Of a stretch of DNA of 8,262 nucleotides, positions 6,770-8,262 are shown one piece after another. Source of the stretch: Pseudomonadota bacterium (GTDB lineage Bacteria; Pseudomonadota; Alphaproteobacteria; Acetobacterales; Acetobacteraceae); NCBI GenBank assembly GCA_021785335.1, contig JAJYFW010000060.1, forward strand, positions 1 through 8,262. The letters run 5' to 3'. Both the position numbers and the translations under genes were made by a program. Position 1 is the stretch's first letter; every line of letters begins with the position of its first letter. Below the pieces are notes generated by a model. The model made no database searches, was not told where the DNA came from, and saw only the letters and a list, made by a program, of their open reading frames with translations.

Positions 6770-8167
6770 ATGGCCGACCAGAGCTTCGACATCATCGTGG
6801 TGGGCGGCGGGCCCGGCGGCTACGTCGCCGCCATCCGCGCGGCCCAGCTTGGGATGAAGACCTGCGTCGTGGAGCGCGAGAACCTGGGTGGCATCTGCCT
6901 CAACTGGGGCTGCATCCCCACGAAGGCGCTGCTGCGCTCGTCCGAGATCAACCATCTCCTGCACCACCTGCCGGACTACGGTTTCGCGGCCGACAATATC
7001 CGTTTCGACATGGCATCAGTGGTGAAGCGCTCGCGGGCGGTTGCGAAGCAGCTTTCCTCCGGCGTCGCGCACCTGATGCGCAAGAACAAGATCACCGTCG
7101 TCGACGGCACCGCGAAGCTCGCCGGCGGCGGCAGGCTTTCGGTCACGAAGGACGGCAAGCCGGTCGGCACGCTCGCGGCACCCCACATCATCCTCGCCAC
7201 CGGCGCGCGCGCCCGCGAGCTTCCGGGCATCGAGGCGGACGGCAAGATGGTCTGGACCTATCGCCACGCCATGGTGCCGCCGGCGATGCCGAAATCGCTT
7301 CTGGTCATCGGCTCCGGCGCCATCGGTATCGAGTTCGCGAGCTTCTTCCGCAACATGGGCGCCGCCGTCACGGTGGTCGAGGTGATGGACCGCGTGCTGC
7401 CGGTGGAGGACGAGGAGATCTCGGCCTTCGCGAAGAAATCCTTCGAGAAGCAGGGCATGACCATCCTCACCAGCGCCTCGGTCAAGGGCGTCAGGAAGGG
7501 TGCGGACAACGTCACCGTTACCGTGGAGGCCGGCGGCAAGACGCAGGAGATCACGGTCGATCGCGTCATCTCCGCGGTCGGCATCGTCGGCAATGTCGAG
7601 AACCTGGGCCTCGATGGCACGAAGGTGAAGGTCGACCGCACCCATGTGGTGATCGACGAATACGGCCGCACCGGCGAGCCCGGCATCTATGCGATCGGCG
7701 ACCTCGCCGGCCCGCCCTGGCTCGCGCACAAGGCGAGCCACGAGGGCGTGGTCTGCGTCGAGAACATCGCGGGCCTGCACCCGCATCCGCTCGACTGGAG
7801 CAACATCCCGGGCTGCACCTACTGCATGCCGCAGGTCGCCTCGGTCGGCTGGACGGAGGCGAAGGCGAAGGCCGCGGGCCGCAAGGTGCGCATCGGGCGC
7901 TTCCCCTTCATCGGCAACGGCAAGGCGATCGCGATGGGCGAGCCGGAGGGCATGGTGAAGACCGTGTTCGACGCCGAGACCGGCGAGTTGCTCGGCGCGC
8001 ACATGGTGGGTGCGGAGGTGACGGAGATGATCCAGGGCTACGCCATCGCGCGGACGCTGGAATCGACGGAGGCCGAGTTGATGCATACCGTCTTCCCGCA
8101 CCCCACCATCAGCGAGACCATGCACGAGGCCGTGCTTGACGCCTACGGGCGGGCTGTCCACTTCTGA
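6770..8167 (+). CDS. lpd: dihydrolipoyl dehydrogenase (E3)
   Basis: E3 reoxidises dihydrolipoyl lysine and passes the electrons through a disulfide and FAD to NAD+, as a cytosolic homodimer bound to the E2 core. The 465 aa are full length. The FAD-binding motif is GGGPGGY (12-18), the redox-active disulfide is C43 and C48 in GGICLNWGCIPTK (40-52), and the NAD-binding motif is GSGAIG (181-186). The second FAD contact is YAIGDLAGPPWLAHKA (307-322) with D311. The C-terminal dimer domain has VFPHPTISE (441-449) with catalytic H444 and E449. The GPPWLAHKASHEG version fits the PDH-linked E3 of Alphaproteobacteria; the 2-oxoglutarate complex may have its own copy elsewhere. The ATG at 6770 has GGGAG about 6 nt upstream, overlapping the stop of the acetyltransferase gene, which indicates cotranscription. 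No lipoyl domain is fused to its N-terminus. Confidence 0.97.
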   Translation: MADQSFDIIVVGGGPGGYVAAIRAAQLGMKTCVVERENLGGICLNWGCIPTKALLRSSEINHLLHHLPDYGFAADNIRFDMASVVKRSRAVAKQLSSGVAHLMRKNKITVVDGTAKLAGGGRLSVTKDGKPVGTLAAPHIILATGARARELPGIEADGKMVWTYRHAMVPPAMPKSLLVIGSGAIGIEFASFFRNMGAAVTVVEVMDRVLPVEDEEISAFAKKSFEKQGMTILTSASVKGVRKGADNVTVTVEAGGKTQEITVDRVISAVGIVGNVENLGLDGTKVKVDRTHVVIDEYGRTGEPGIYAIGDLAGPPWLAHKASHEGVVCVENIAGLHPHPLDWSNIPGCTYCMPQVASVGWTEAKAKAAGRKVRIGRFPFIGNGKAIAMGEPEGMVKTVFDAETGELLGAHMVGAEVTEMIQGYAIARTLESTEAELMHTVFPHPTISETMHEAVLDAYGRAVHF

Positions 8168-8170
8168 ACC

Positions 8171-8262
8171 ATGGAAACTCCGCCAATGGACGCCGGGGTC
8201 ACGCGCATCGAGGTCGACCATCGCCGGGAGGGTGCGCGCCTCGGCGCCGCGCGCCATCCGGA
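8171..8262 (+). CDS. lipA: probable lipoyl synthase, N-terminal fragment cut by window edge
   Basis: An open frame starts 3 nt after the lpd stop and runs off the right edge after 30 complete codons. The last visible residues read GAARHP, followed by GA, which must complete to Asp or Glu. In alphaproteobacterial lipoyl synthase the N-terminal region before the iron-sulfur domain commonly contains an RHPEK segment, and lipA often follows lpd in this operon. This supports LipA, which inserts sulfur into octanoyl lysine and would mature the lipoyl domains of PdhB and PdhC. No catalytic cysteine motif lies within the window, so the call rests on context and a short motif. Either the ATG at 8171 or the one at 8186 could be the start. 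Neither has a strong ribosome site. Confidence 0.5.
   Translation, partial: METPPMDAGVTRIEVDHRREGARLGAARHP

Noticed and set aside
7016..8257. 413-codon antisense frame over lpd
   Set aside because: It lies opposite an intact E3 gene, with a biased Asp/Arg/His-rich translation and no recognisable domain.

Overview
This window is a GC-rich piece of bacterial chromosome that looks alphaproteobacterial. The evidence is the gene order eno, ftsB-like gene, pdhA, pdhB, pdhC, lpd, probable lipA, together with an E1-beta subunit that carries its own N-terminal lipoyl domain, an arrangement known from several Alphaproteobacteria. The high GC content would suit the Rhodospirillales/Acetobacteraceae, but that finer placement is a guess. 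I see no mobile element, CRISPR array, tRNA or rRNA.

Layout. Enolase (eno, 98-1378, +) is followed head-to-tail by a small minus-strand gene (1416-1703) for a secreted, His-rich and Pro/Tyr/Val-repeat protein of unknown function. That gene is divergent from a small FtsB/DivIC-type membrane protein gene (about 1953-2318, +). The 249 bp between them is relatively AT-rich and holds three copies of TGGCAAAT and a 14-bp perfect palindrome. A 240-bp gap (2319-2558) follows, with a strong hairpin, two GGTTAAC repeats and an ATTG-N7-CAAT element. Then comes a tight plus-strand operon: pdhA (E1-alpha), pdhB (lipoyl-E1-beta), pdhC (E2), a GNAT acetyltransferase resembling spermidine/diamine acetyltransferases, and lpd (E3). 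The first about 30 codons of what is probably lipA (lipoyl synthase) run off the right edge.

Function. Enolase makes phosphoenolpyruvate, the precursor of pyruvate. The E1, E2 and E3 genes encode the whole pyruvate dehydrogenase complex, which turns pyruvate into acetyl-CoA, CO2 and NADH. A downstream lipA would supply the lipoyl groups needed on both PdhB and PdhC. The acetyltransferase between E2 and E3 uses acetyl-CoA, the product of the complex, but its substrate cannot be read from sequence.

The window is mostly well-known central metabolism. I do not see a clearly undescribed system. The points most worth a second look are the phased repeats and palindrome before ftsB, the candidate operator before pdhA, the embedded acetyltransferase, and the near-identical lipoyl-domain DNA in pdhB and pdhC.
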